A stretch of 64,000 bases of DNA. Origin: Spisula solida. Taxonomy: Eukaryota; Mollusca; Bivalvia; Venerida; Mactridae. The translations under genes and the position numbers were made by a program. Shown piece by piece: positions 24,357-36,367 of this stretch. The first letter of the stretch is position 1; each line of letters begins with the position of its first letter. The stretch is from positions 38,210,760-38,274,759 of the forward strand of contig OX365947.1 in the NCBI GenBank assembly GCA_947247005.1, given 5' to 3'. Below the pieces are notes generated by a model. That model was not told where the DNA came from, made no database searches, and worked only from the letters and a program-made list of their open reading frames with translations.

Positions 24357-25439
24357 GTAATGTTTGATGACTTTTTGTTTGATATTTAATGTTTACTGTT
24401 ATCTTTATTATTTTGTGTATGTGTATTGTTAGATTTGGTAAAAGTTTTCTTGTTTTTTGATGCGTCGAGAAATTTGCCCGGAATGCATCATTTTGTGCAT
24501 CAGTAATGCGCAGGCAGATTTATCCTTTACGTCTGGTTTGTGTTTAAGCTTATTCGGTTTTATGCGTATCTCCGATATTATTGCACATCTTAAAGACAAC
24601 ATAGGAAGGATGCTTGGTTTATAATTAGGTTAGTTTGCGAATAAAGTCGGGAAAATACTTACAAATTCTATGCAGTCTGATGTATCTTCACGCTGAAAAT
24701 GCAAATTGATGTCCCTGGCAACTTAAATAGAAGAAAATAAGTCTCGAAATGAAATAAGAAGATCATGTGATATGTCAGTGTGTCGGCGGAACATTGCGTT
24801 ATGTGACTTATGTCTGATATTTACAACAAAGTGGAGACAATGCAGAAAATTGTGTAAATTATTTTTACATCCAATTTGACATATGTGGGCTAAAAGCATT
24901 ATGAGCTCTTGCTGTTATCACAATTATATAATATGAATGCGGAATTTACCTTTGAGACTAAGAATAATAGTGTTTAATACACATTGTGAGGTTTGTATAC
25001 TATTCTCTATGTGTTCTTTCAAATCTAGTATGTACATAATTATGTTAAGTTTATAAGAATGTCTAGAAGTTGAAACTCTTACAGTCTGATATGATAATTT
25101 GAATAGAAGTTCCCAGAAATCTCCACAGTCAATTCTAATAAGACTACCTATTACACTCACGGATAGCTTAAAGTTAAGCCTGTTATTATGTAAATGATCC
25201 TCACATTATATGGTCAATGGATAGAAGACAACCAGACACATATGTCATCATTATCATCTATTCATGTGATTCATTTAGCTTGGAAACAACAGAAATAACT
25301 GTCAATTCTTCAAGGAGTTTCTCAATTCTGTATCAATTAAGAAATAATTCATCTTATATCTTTATATGTATGGGTCAGACAGCCTCTGTACCTTATATAG
25401 CAGCAATGGTAGGCCTGGTCTGGTATTTACAAAGCGGAC

Positions 25440-25556
25440 CATTTACTTATTTAGTTGGGCCTAATGTATGTTTTTTATGTTTTCTGTGCTCAGCTGGTTA
25501 ATTTGAGTGCTGCCTTCTCTGTCTGACTTAATATTATCTTTTTAGTAAAAAAACTT
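25440..25556. repeat. copy of a dispersed repeat also at 61.4 kb
   Basis: TTAGTTGGGC, GTGCTCAGCTGGTTAA, TTGAGTG and GACTTAATATTATCTTTTTA occur here in order and match 61425-61520. The family is not identified. Confidence 0.65.
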
Positions 25557-27483
25557 CAAATTTTCTTAAAAACATAAAATACCTTAAGTATGTCTGCTAA
25601 ACATGCCAATTTAAGATTATTATTGATTTTCTGCATAGGTTTCAAGCATAATGTAAAGCTACACTAGTCACTAAGTAAACATAGGTTAATCTTTAATTTA
25701 TGTAAAATATGCACAGCACCAATGTTGAACTAAGTCAAAATATTCAACTTAGGTCAAAACAATAAAATTTTCCACTAGGATGCTTTGTGAATTCAAGCCC
25801 AAGTGACAGCTATTCTAATGAGGTTTCATTCATTCAAACAGAATCCCAATTTTACGATGCTACAATACAATGCTAAAACTTTCTGTTCTATTCAAAACAA
25901 TTCTCTTTTAAAACCATCTTGACCAACTAGCAAGAACTCTCTATCTGCGTACCGTGATATGATATTGATCATTCCACGAAATATGATAAAAAATTCCTTT
26001 GTTCACACTGTATGAGTAATTGTTTTTTGATTAAGAAAAGTTCACTTGGCTAGACACCTGCACATCTGCATAATTAACATATAAATGAGTAACAAGTTAC
26101 GTCCTATTCAGAAAATACAAAAGGCAAGGTTTACCACCATAAGTTGAAATATCAACTTGATACAAATCGGCGAATATTTGGAATTGTTCAAATTTTTCAT
26201 TATAATAAATATATTCCAGCCTCAGTTCTCACTTCAACCGGATACATTTTGCCAAAACTATGTCTCACTTGTCCGGTCTCCATTGTCTGTGGAATCATTC
26301 AATCACTTGTTACCAGTGGTGAGACTCTGTCCATCGTCCAGTCTCTACCGCACACGGTTACCTGTGATACCATCACCAGTCACTACACTGTCTATTGTCC
26401 AGTCACTTGTACCTGTAGTGAGGCATTGGTCTCTTTGAGTAAAAATAATGTGAAATAGTTGATGCCAATGTTGGTTGTTGTTGTGTTATCATTGTAGTGG
26501 TGTTGTTGCCAGTGTTACGGTGTTGTTAGTGTTGGTTTATATGTTGCTCATTGTTGTTATAATTGTGATGATGTTTGTTCTTTTAAATATTAGTAAAACA
26601 AACTCTGTAGAGTATAACGGTACCAGTTGTGCCTCAAAGACGTCTCTATAGGATGTTACAATACCAGTTGTGTCACAACTACGACTTCATAGTGTTAAAA
26701 TAGAGGTAGTATTGCTCTAGACTTGTTATATATAAGTCATGTTACATTCTATGCGTTCATTTTGTTACATTTTAAGCTAGGCTAATGATTAAACTGACAA
26801 GATACTAAAGTAAGGAACACCCATTGTTACAAATGCTATTTAACCAACATATGTAGAAACCATAAATCTACATACCCACTGAACAATACTATTCTTTTAT
26901 TTGTTATCCTTGTCATAAACTGATTGCCAAAAAAACTGCTGTACTGACGCATTTCAACCTACCACAAGTTTGAAATGTAAATATGTGTTTTCAAAGTTTT
27001 GTGTTTGAACGGATGTCTGCCACTCTAGGCTTGTTGCTTTGTTTATATGTTTTGTTCATTTTCTGCCAAACAAATCTGTCTGGTTGGGGATGTGTCAAAA
27101 TTCTGTCTACCAATTTTTGTTTTACCGATAAAAAAGTATCACTTAAGACATTTTAACGTCAACTCAGAATGCATTGAATGTTGGGTGTTTAATTACATCA
27201 TCGTAAAGGCTTTGATATGAATGAATTGTATTAAGAACCAAACATTTGATTAAAGCCTCCCTTTGATATATCTGTCATTCATTACTTTGATTTTAATGCA
27301 TACCTTTCTGGGTTTCACACAATCTTTGGCCATAAAAAGCCCCTCTTTTTACCCAATTGGCTAGCTGACAGCTATTCAAATGCTAGAAAGGCAATATGTT
27401 TTACATACAATTAAATGAAACAATCAAAATACTTCACATCTTCCACTGCACTAATAGCATCTGCACTATGAAATTGAAAGTAG
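25557..27483. other. no gene seen
   Basis: AT-rich. Around 26235-26430 two related blocks (CAATCACTTGTTACCAGTGG and CAGTCACTTGTACCTGTAG) about 112 bp apart suggest an old duplication. No supported gene. Confidence 0.45.
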
Positions 27484-27743
27484 ATAAATGTTGCATTTAG
27501 TTCTACAACAACTATAAGATTTCCTAACTCCACAGCTACCAGAACGTTTGACATCTGCATCGTTCTGCTGATGGGGCAGAATTTACTCTTTTCTAACACA
27601 ATGTTTATAGCAAAGTCCTTTTTCTTCTTTTTGTTCACTGTCTTCTTTTTGTTCACTGTCTACGCTCTACACTACTACCCCGGTCATAACGATAAAGGAA
27701 GCAGTCCTCTTGAGGTCATCCTTCTCGCCATGGAGCTTCTTAT
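27484..27743 (-). pseudogene. broken exon of a small cysteine-bearing secreted-like protein
   Basis: On the minus strand a CCACCTTAG acceptor-like site abuts a stretch homologous to the exon at 57511-57720. Shared landmarks in order are an AAGAAGCTCC/AAGAAACTCC start, the AGAAGGATG codons, a hydrophobic VMTGVVV/AMAGVLV segment, a short acidic/basic linker, a C-x3-C pair and an SG(S/T)CG motif. Here a net 5-base insertion after the start region shifts the frame, a stop follows the hydrophobic segment and another stop follows the C-x3-C pair. An 18-bp block (GACAGTGAACAAAAAGAA) is tandemly duplicated in the linker. The 3' part shows a C-x7-CC-x3-C pattern not present in the other copy. It is a decayed paralogue; function unknown. 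Confidence 0.5.
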
Positions 27744-28148
27744 CTAAGGTGGTTGGAACTATGAAAATCATCTAGATCATATTGTGATGGCGCTGAAAGT
27801 CCCCTGTTAAAACTGATTTGATAAATTGTTGAACTTTGGAAGTCCTTGTTGATGGAAAGCACTGGCATTTGAGGAAGTGCAGTCTGATTGGTATGTGCAG
27901 TCTGATTGGTATGGTAATTGAATATATTGTGTACAACTATCGGCCCCAAGGTTGATGGAGTAAAGTACATAGAAGAATTACTGTTGACTGATTTGAACAT
28001 CTTTACTTTCTTTGACTGAATGCACAAATTGCCTCTACTCAGACTTCGAGTCTTTTCTGATTCATTACAAATGACCTCTAGCTAGACTTACAAGCGTCTT
28101 TTCTGACTGAATACGAAAATCACCCAGTCAAGAGTTTATTCTTTTCTG

Positions 28149-28225
28149 ATGTGTTTTCATCACAAAGTCGGACTTACATACTTTTATGTGTTTTCATCAC
28201 AAAGTCAGACTTGTGTACTTTTATA
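28149..28225. repeat. 38-bp direct repeat, two copies
   Basis: Both copies read GTGTTTTCATCACAAAGTC followed by GGACTTNNNTACTTTTAT with few differences. Confidence 0.8.
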
Positions 28226-28989
28226 TGCATATGTGCCAAGGTAAGACATTTCCAAAGGTTCAGGATATATATGACTTTGCAATGATAGATTATGAGAACT
28301 TTCAGGTGAGCCAGCTGATGTTGACTCACTTTGGCACCTCACATTTTGTAATCTAAATGCTTGTGTGCTCTACAAAAATGTAATGGTCATAAACTTACAC
28401 AGCTGGATGTCATAAATTTCATAGTTTTACTCATTTACTTACCTGAATCATTAGGTCCTTGTTGCAGTGTGTCAGACAAGGTTTGTTGAGAATACTTTTT
28501 GTGTACTGAATTGGGTATGTATGTATGTTTTTATGCCACCCAAGTTCTTTGAGGGTGGCTGTCAGACTTCAAATTTTAGGCAAAAATACAACCTCAGAAA
28601 TTGACCATGTTTTTAAACTTTTATGGTATCAAGATCTTTCTTGTATATGGCATTATTCTTTTTATTAACATTCAGGGAGCAGTCTCAAAATGTATATGTT
28701 TGTGAGGTTTTATTTTACCTGCCTAGAAGGTTACCAGTAATTTATTTCTTAATGATTTTTCTCAATAATGTCAAGTCAGCAATTAGTTTTTCTCTGAGGA
28801 TGATATAAAGCTGATGGAGTAGTTGAACCTTTATATTGTTGTATTGAGTGACAGTTTGTCATTGTCACCTAAACCACCAATTAGTTACAAATAAATGAGA
28901 CATTGTCCTTTTTTGCCTTAGTTACAGTAGTTAAGGGAAATGGAGAAAATTTAATATATTTGATATGTTGCTTATTGTATGACTTCTTG

Positions 28990-29496
28990 TTATCCCTCGC
29001 CGATGAAATCGGTAGGGGGTATGGAAATGGCGTTGTCCGTCCACCGCCATTTCTTTGTAACTAGCAGGTAGAATTTCATGAAACTTGAAATGAATATGGA
29101 CAATAATACTAGGATGATGCACGTCAAGTTTTTTTCCTGATCTATAAATGACTCTGGTTTCCATGGCAACCGATTGGAAAAACTTAAAAAATTCATAAAA
29201 ATCAATCAATGCCCAAATTTCAAAATAATTTTACGTAAATAGTTGTTGGATGACGCTCTTACAAATTTGACAATTTTGGTCATGATTCGTCAAAAAAACA
29301 TGGCTGCCAGTGGGTGGGGTTTGTTTTTTATAGGTCAATTTTCCGTATAGTTATTGCCCTTGATATATTGAACAATTGTTATCTGATGGAAGCTAACATT
29401 CCAAACTGTGCAATAATACTGAATTAACATTCCAAACTGCGCAATAATACTGATAATCTGTAGGTGGGGGATAGCAATTCAACGAATTAGCTTGTT
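28990..29496. mobile_element. interspersed repeat of molluscan type
   Basis: Begins TTATCCCTCGCCGATGAAAT, contains CGTTGTCCGTCC, CATGAAACTTGAAATGAATA, CCATGGCAACC and ACATGGCTGCCAGTGGG, and ends GTGGGGGATAGCAATTC then GAATTAGCTTGTTA. This order is familiar from bivalve repeats. A 32-bp duplication (TAACATTCCAAACTG, 29396 and 29426) lies near its end. Class is uncertain; no coding capacity. Confidence 0.5.
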
Positions 29497-29624
29497 ATTC
29501 TTACAATCTGCCAATACTGTATAATATGGGGCTGTTTTCATTTATTGCATTTGTTATTTCTGTCAGTTCTTTTCTACCGCATCCATGCTAGAGAAACACT
29601 GATGCACAAGTTAGTCATGTTTTG

Positions 29625-30215
29625 ATACACCCGTACTGGACAAGTTGTGATACACAAGCTACAGCCATGCCCTGTCACGTTATACACCCGTACTGGACAA
29701 ATTGTGATACACAAGCTACAGCCATGCTCTGTCACGTGATACACAAGCTACAGCCATGCTCTGTCACGTGATACACCTGTACTGGACAAATTGTGATACA
29801 CAAGCTACAGCCATGCTCTGTCATGTGATACACAAGCTATAGCCATGCTCTGTCACGTGATACATCCGTACTGGACAAATTGTGATACACAAGCTACAGC
29901 CATGCTCTGTCACGTGATACACCCGTACTGGACAAGTTGTGATACACAAGCTACAGCCATGCTCTGTCACGTGATACACCTGTACTGGACAAGTTGTGAT
30001 ACACGAGCTACAGCCATGCTCTGTCACGTGATACACAAGCTACAGCCATGCACTGTCACGTTATACACCTGTACTGGACAAATTGTGATACACGAGCTAC
30101 AGCCATGCTCTGTCACGTGATACACCCATACTGGACAAATTGTGATACACGAGCTACAGCCATGCTCTGTCACGTGATACACCCATACTGGACAAGTTGT
30201 GATACACATGCTCTG
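29625..30215. repeat. 57-bp minisatellite with deleted subunits
   Basis: The full unit holds GTGATACACAAGCTACAGCC, ATGCTCTGTCACGTGATACA and CCCGTACTGGACAAATT. Some units lack the last part, giving short repeats (29718, 29822, 30012). Most units contain CACGTG. Open frames on both strands are artefacts. Confidence 0.95.
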
Positions 30216-30960
30216 TCACTGTTGGTGGTGCAGTGTTTAGCAACACTATGGTTCATGGAGAAATACCACAAAAATTCACTTGATGTTGAAATTGTTGAAA
30301 TTCTTGGAAAGCCTGTGTTTTGGCAGGTGTGTTTTTTGTGGAACTTAAATTATGAAATAATTCAACAAGGTACTGACTGATTGTCTATGAACCTGCTGAG
30401 ACATGCCAGTTATTGACTGAGTGTCTAACAATTTAAGTATTGTACCCTACCTGGTGACCTAGCCTGCTAAATTTTCTGAGATTGGCAATATTTCAGTAAA
30501 ACACCTCTGTACATGATGAGCCTTGTTGCATGTTCAATGGTGCGCAATCAGCTGAGATAAGTTCTCCATTTTGTTTCAAACAGATTATTCGATATCTATA
30601 AAATCGTTCATTTTCTTTGGCACTTAAAATTTCATGAATTGTTTTTAATTTTTTAAGCAGTTCCATCAGGATGTAAATTTCATTTTAATTGAGCTCTTGT
30701 CAAATATTTTGGAGGTCAACTTACAATGGAGATATTAATTCAATAATAACTGTATGTCAATCAAAAGCCCTAAAATAGCAACCTTAGCTTTTTGGTTCAA
30801 TATAAATTGAATATAGCCCCATTTTGATAGCCATATTTTGCTGTAACATAAAGACACTGTGGTGCCCGATCGCTCTTAAAAGTCTAGGAAAACTGCTCTA
30901 TGGTCAGGGAATAATAATTGGGGAATTTTGTCTTAGAATATTTGTGGGAACCCTGAATGA

Positions 30961-31090
30961 CTGCTGACAGGAATGAAGATGTCCTTAAGTTTTGCTACTA
31001 AGCTGGACATTGGTGTTGACTGATGGGTGACAGGAATGATGTAAGATGTCTTAGTTTTGCTACTAAGCTGGGCATTGGTGTCAACAGATG
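30961..31090. repeat. ~65-bp direct repeat, two copies
   Basis: Copies share TGACAGGAATGA, TTTTGCTACTAAGCTGG and CATTGGTGT. Coordinates about 30966-31020 and 31029-31084. Confidence 0.8.
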
Positions 31091-31894
31091 GTGCTATATA
31101 ATATTATGAAATCTTACACTTTCAAAACAGTTCTTGAAAATTGGTACATATCATACTCGTAATATTTGTGTGTCGCCTTCAAGTTTGCATCATAATAATT
31201 GCTTATAGGAACATTAACTTTGCAAAGCGGACCAGATTATGCATCCAAATTTGTGTTGAGAAATTCAGGTTGCTCATTGCAGTATACTTCAACTACAATG
31301 CAATTATCCTAAGACATCTTTAATATCATAATACTTCAGTCTTACACCAAGATATCTATGAACATCTCCTTTATAAACTTAAAATTGTCACAGAATTTCT
31401 GGTAACTTGACTAGCCAAGGTTCAGGCTAACAAAATTAAATCTCTTGTCCCTGAGGACTCTTGTCCCTAACTGAGGACAAAGTTAATATGTTCTTGTACA
31501 GTAAGACATTAGTGAGTTTGCCTTATAGAATACGTCTGGAGAAAAGAAATCTTTAAATTTTTGTCTGGGGAGTTCTCTTCTATTTGATTGTCTGTCTGAT
31601 AGACCTGCTGATAGGCAATTTATATTATATAATCTATTTGAATGTAGTTGTATATCTGATTAATTGAACTTTTGTCAATGCGTCTTGAATAATAACAAAC
31701 CCCAGACTCGAGCCAATCTGTCTTGTACATTTTGCTGGAGTTGATTCCTTTCAAATAAAAATCTGCTGTATTCATTTCTTCATATTACATGGTTTTTGTG
31801 GTCATGGTGTGACTTAATAAATATAAGCTAGTTGTTTCTTTCTATGATTTCAGTATTGTTAAAAAGGTTTTGACATTCTAATTTTCTATTCCCA

Positions 31895-31924
31895 GGCATC
31901 TACTGATGCTGGAGGCATAAACTG
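31895..31924 (+). other. acceptor-bounded short open stretch
   Basis: TAATTTTCTATTCCCAG, a strong acceptor, precedes ASTDAGGIN and a TGA. It could be a terminal exon, but it runs straight into an interspersed repeat (31925 onward), so it may belong to that repeat. Confidence 0.15.
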
Positions 31925-32320
31925 ATTGTCCTGTCCGTCTGTCCATCTGAAAAGATTAACAAAACTTTCAAGTTGTAGAAACTCAAATATTTTGGAAGTC
32001 CACCTAGGCATTGCTTTCCAACTTTGCCTACTTGTTAACCATCATAAACACCTTACATTGTCAATGTCAAAGCCATGTTACACTATCCAACATTTCAACA
32101 GAATTATGGCCCTGATTGAGATAGCTAGTTTTATAACAATGTTCCTTGGGCTATCCTTTCTAAAAAGAGCTAAAAGAATTATAATCCATGCAGAACTCTG
32201 GTTGCCATGACAACTGATTGAAACATTTTTTTAAAAAAAAAACATGAAAAATATAGTTCTACTTGCTCAATGTGCTCAGGTGAGCGACCTAGGGCCCTGT
32301 GGACCCTCTTGTTTGTCAAT
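31925..32320. mobile_element. interspersed repeat with TCAGGTGAGCGAC end
   Basis: Starts with GTCCGTCTGTCCATCTG, contains GGTTGCCATGACAACTGATT and ends with GCTCAGGTGAGCGACCTAGG and CCCTCTTGTTTGTC, a terminus common to bivalve interspersed repeats. No coding capacity. Confidence 0.5.
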
Positions 32321-33372
32321 TCAAGATTCTTTAAATAAACTTCTGTAAATCTAAAAATCTAAAAATTTTGTCAATTCAAAAGTCTGTCAATTCCAGGTTC
32401 TCGAATGTCCATCGAGGAATCAAGAATCTTCATGTTTTTTGTCAATTCCAGAATCTTATATATTGTTTGTTCGCTTCTGTCTACATCTATTCATTCTCCC
32501 TGGTAAAATATCTCATACTATAGTGTGGATAATGAATAGTTGTGTCTGACCTTAACTTGATGAGCTAGTATTGATTAATGTTGTAGACAAGTGACCTACT
32601 ATACAATCACATGTCTCCAGAGTACATGTATATATCCTTATACATAAGGCTATCACATAAGGCTATCACAGTTTTCAATAGCTCCATCTGTGACTGGCAT
32701 GAATAAAATGGCTATACCAATATGTTGTAACTTCACAAATGTAAACAGGAAGGTTTTGTGACTGCATCAAAGGGTTGTAGCTGTTGTCCCGATTTCATGT
32801 TACCTGAAATGTCTAGAAGGTACAAATTGTTACTCTTGCTTACTATAAGAATGGGGGAATGTTACCACATGTAAATGATGGTTCTCTACTAAAAGTATGT
32901 CTGTAAAATGTGTAATACCAGCGCTGGTTAGATTCCAATAGATTCGGGCGAACTGGCAGGCATGAAACACATAACTTCTATCATTTGTTCAACAATGGTC
33001 GTCAATAAGTTTCATGGTAGACAGAATTTTATTCTAAAATTTTGGCTTGTCTCCCATTTCTTTGTGAAGATGAAATGAGGCCTTTTGAATATTCATGAAA
33101 ACGTCTTATATTGTCAACGAAAACCAGCTGATTCAGCATGTTCGGGTTTTTGATAGATTTTGGCGACTGTGTATCGGAAGAATGCATAGATTGTAGAGTA
33201 GGTGTCTGCGATGCAGGCAGAGTGGTGGATACTAATGGATGTAGGAAGACGCAGTGTATCGTGGTAATGTTGCACTATGAAACTGCATAGAATATTTCAG
33301 TGTGCAATTATACGTTTATGTGTTTATAATCATTGAATGGATATTATTTAGTTTTACTTAGAAAATGTTAAT

Positions 33373-33738
33373 TCAGTTGTTTAGTTTAGTGCGTTTTCTT
33401 AAAGAATGCAAAACGTATTTCTTCTTTATATTATAATCACATACCTCTAAGTAATTATATTCAGACACAAGTCCAATGCCAGGAATTGGCAGAATATCGG
33501 AATATCTTGAATAGTTTTCACCTCCATAATATTTTGCGAGAATACCAATGGCGTCTAGACGTATCAATTCCATCGGGGAATATTTTATCACAAGGCATAC
33601 TGTTCTTACAGAGGGTTGGATAAGAACAGTTCTCAGTTCGTAAGACGAGGAAGAACTATACAAGCTATTGTAATATAATGTGGAAATATTTTCGCTATTT
33701 TCATTTTTTGATTCTTTAACTTTTGTCATTATTTTCAT
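33373..33738 (-). CDS. unidentified 121-codon ORF
   Basis: An ATG-started minus-strand frame begins MKIMTKVKES and contains YSPMELIRLDAIGILAKYYG and DILPIPGIGLVSEYNYLEV before a basic C-terminus. No domain, signal peptide or homologue is recognised. It lies head-to-head with the + strand ORF at 33775, 36 bases apart. A chance ORF of this length is possible in 64 kb. Confidence 0.2.
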   Translation of the reverse strand: MKIMTKVKESKNENSENISTLYYNSLYSSSSSYELRTVLIQPSVRTVCLVIKYSPMELIRLDAIGILAKYYGGENYSRYSDILPIPGIGLVSEYNYLEVCDYNIKKKYVLHSLRKRTKLNN

Positions 33739-33774
33739 AATACAATAATTTAGCCTACCGATTCGATCGGTACT

Positions 33775-33937
33775 ATGGAGAACAATTTATTGCTAAGGGA
33801 TTTGATAGATTTTTACAGCATTTTCTATGGAATGTTGATGTCGGGGATTATATTATTGTATTGTTTTGTAACAGCTGGGATAGATGTTTCCACGATCGTC
33901 ATCACAGATTTACGGAATACATGGATCAGTCGACCAG
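33775..33937 (+). CDS. candidate first exon with N-terminal membrane segment
   Basis: ATGGAG at 33775 has a reasonable Kozak context. The frame reads MENNLLLRDLIDFYSIFYGM, then a hydrophobic LMSGIILLYCFVTAGI (residues about 20-36), then VSTIVITDLRNTWISRP, up to a CAG|GTAGTA donor-like site at 33938. If spliced it would leave one base of the next codon. The head-to-head neighbour at 33738 would make this a bidirectional start region. No family is recognised. Confidence 0.25.
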
Positions 33938-34452
33938 GTAGTACTTTATCATTATATTCATACTGATATTTTGATATTGTTTTAAAAGTTAAAAATTTAC
34001 AGTAAAATAAAAATATTTTTTTAAACTTTATATTTACCATTAGACTATGCTGTTATCATTATTTTGTTATTATTCAGTGCAAATATTTTGTAGTAAAGAA
34101 TATCAATATTTTTTGTTTCCTTGGTAAAAAACTGCTGAGTATGAAGAAACGAAATAGCAGACTGAAGCGAATTATATAGTTCTTGTCTTACAGCTGTGGA
34201 AATCATTATTTGCTGCTCTGCATAGTAAAAACACATTTCCACACACTTTTGTCTAAATACTACAGCGTACCGACTGTTTCATGGGGTTTTTTCCTCTGGC
34301 TTTGTTGTAAATTACTTTGGAATTTGGGTATATTTCTGTTTTTTCCGCATATTACTAATTTCAGTTTTTTCCGCATATTACTATTTTCTGTTTTTGTTCA
34401 ATATTTGTATGATCTGATGTATTTCTTTTACTACTTTTATCTTGCATCCAAG

Positions 34453-34477
34453 CCTTGTGCTCAGTATTGCACAAGAG
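34453..34477 (+). other. candidate 25-nt exon, weak
   Basis: TACTTTTATCTTGCATCCAAG precedes and GAG|GTAACT follows; one frame gives LVLSIAQE. It sits in T-rich DNA where such sites arise easily. Confidence 0.15.
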
Positions 34478-34499
34478 GTAACTAAATTCCAATGTCTAT

Positions 34500-35435
34500 A
34501 TTATGCTTCTATTCTACTACTCATGAAATATTCAATACTTCTTTTGGCAAAGATTTTTGCACAAATTTTTGTCTTAAATTCTTGAAGTATATATGCACTG
34601 TTATTTGCAACTAGTAATAAATTAAGTTTGTCTGATAACTGGTTCACTTTTTCAAGATATACTATCTACGCTCTATTAAATTTGCTCCTAAACCTGTCAT
34701 ACCTTGTTAACACAGACTAAATGAATTTGATTTCTTACATATTTGACTTTAATTTGCTTACTCTGCAACATTTTTAAAGAGGATAATATTATGCACTGCA
34801 TGAAGCAAGCCAATATCTAACCAACCATGTGTCAGAATCTCTGATACAATCCTAAACATAAAAAGCAATTTTCATCAATATCATTCCTCTTGTACCCCCC
34901 TGGCAAATGATACCATCAGAATAGAGGTGTTGAGAGAGATCAATTTATAAAAGTTGTAAGAAATTGTTTTACAGATTCTTTTGACCTAAAGTAAATTTGC
35001 ATCAACTAAATTTCATTCCAAATTCCCAATTTTCTTCTACAAAATGATGAGGTATTACTGTAATATTTTCGCCCAGCATCAGGACTGGCATATAACCCCT
35101 TCTCCAGTATAATGCTGAAAAAGGTCTATAAATCTCTGGGAACAGATGGAATATTATAGAATATCTGGCTATTATCATTAATTGTTACATACATTGTATT
35201 ACCATAGGATATACAGTTTCACCAAATAAAATGTAAATTCTTGAATTAACATACTTGGATAATGTTTTTGTGGTCCTTGTGTCGCGTTACTTGATTCAGC
35301 AATGTCTACGTTGATCCCTAGTGTCTCTTATAGGAATATTTTAACTTAACTGTGAATGGTAATTTCATATAAAACATAAGTAGATTTTGTACTTTAAAGA
35401 TTGTTATAATACAGAATACAGAATCTGTGACCTGA
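34500..35435. other. no gene seen
   Basis: AT-rich sequence without supported features. Confidence 0.5.
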
Positions 35436-35693
35436 TTTGTATTGGCCATACCATTGGTGCTGTTTGGGTTGTATTGGCCATACCATTGGTGCTGTTTGGG
35501 TTGTATTGGCCATACCATTGGTGCTGTTTGGGTTGTATTGGCCATACCATTGGTGCTGTTTGGGTTGTATTGGCCATACCATTGGTGCTGTTTGGGTTGT
35601 ATTGGCCATACCATTGGTGCTGTTGGGTTGTATTGGCCATACCATTGGTGCTGTTTGGGTTGTATTGGCCATACCATTGGTGAGGTTGGGTTT
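35436..35693. repeat. 32-bp minisatellite, 8 copies
   Basis: The unit is TTGTATTGGCCATACCATTG plus GTGCTGTTTGGG. It is open in several frames on both strands because the unit lacks stops; all long ORFs here are artefacts. Confidence 0.95.
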
Positions 35694-36123
35694 GTGTTGG
35701 CTTGTAATCAACACACACATACATAGGTAACCTAAAGGTACAAAGTGTATATATTTATATACTCCAGTAGCGTACTTTAAGCTATAGAGAAGTACTTTAC
35801 GTTAAGACTTAAGTAAAGTCTGGCTGATGACGTACTGTGATGTCTAGAAAACGACAGATTACTCTCCAGTATTGACTTCAGGATGAACAACTTGACAAGC
35901 TTTACCATATGGAGACTGGTTCGCTATCCAATCATCTTGGGAGAAAAAAGCCCAGTCTCTATGGTACTCAGTATGACATTACATAGAATAGACTTAAATA
36001 ATATCAATCCCCAGTTCTCAAGTTTGTCTAGACCATTATTTATTACACACCACACTTATTTATTCATTGCGTCTAGGACAAGGGATAAAAAATGGAAATT
36101 GTCCAAAATTATTTCTCTTTATT

Positions 36124-36220
36124 TTTTTACCATTTTCTGGTCTTGCGTTTGATGGAAAGTCAGTGTCTGATATTTTTACCATTTTCTCGTCTTGTGTTTG
36201 ATGGAAAGGCGGTGTTTGAT
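36124..36220. repeat. 49-bp direct repeat, two copies
   Basis: Both carry TTTTTACCATTTTCTNGTCT and TGTTTGATGGAAAG. Confidence 0.85.
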
Positions 36221-36367
36221 TTCAGATCAGAGGTTGCTGTTTTGTTTTTACATTGTGTTGGTTGTATTCAGTTGGATATTTTGTCAGGTACTTTCATGAC
36301 TTTCTCATACTTCTATTTTGTGGAGGATTTTATTTTTTGTAAAAAATCAATCTTTTTCTCTCATTGA

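Noticed and set aside
23903..24367. 154-codon hydrophobic ORF
   Set aside because: T-rich DNA gives hydrophobic translations; no domain, and its length is borderline for chance in 64 kb.
35318..35730. Up to 119-codon ORFs on both strands
   Set aside because: Products of the 32-bp array, which has no stops in several frames.
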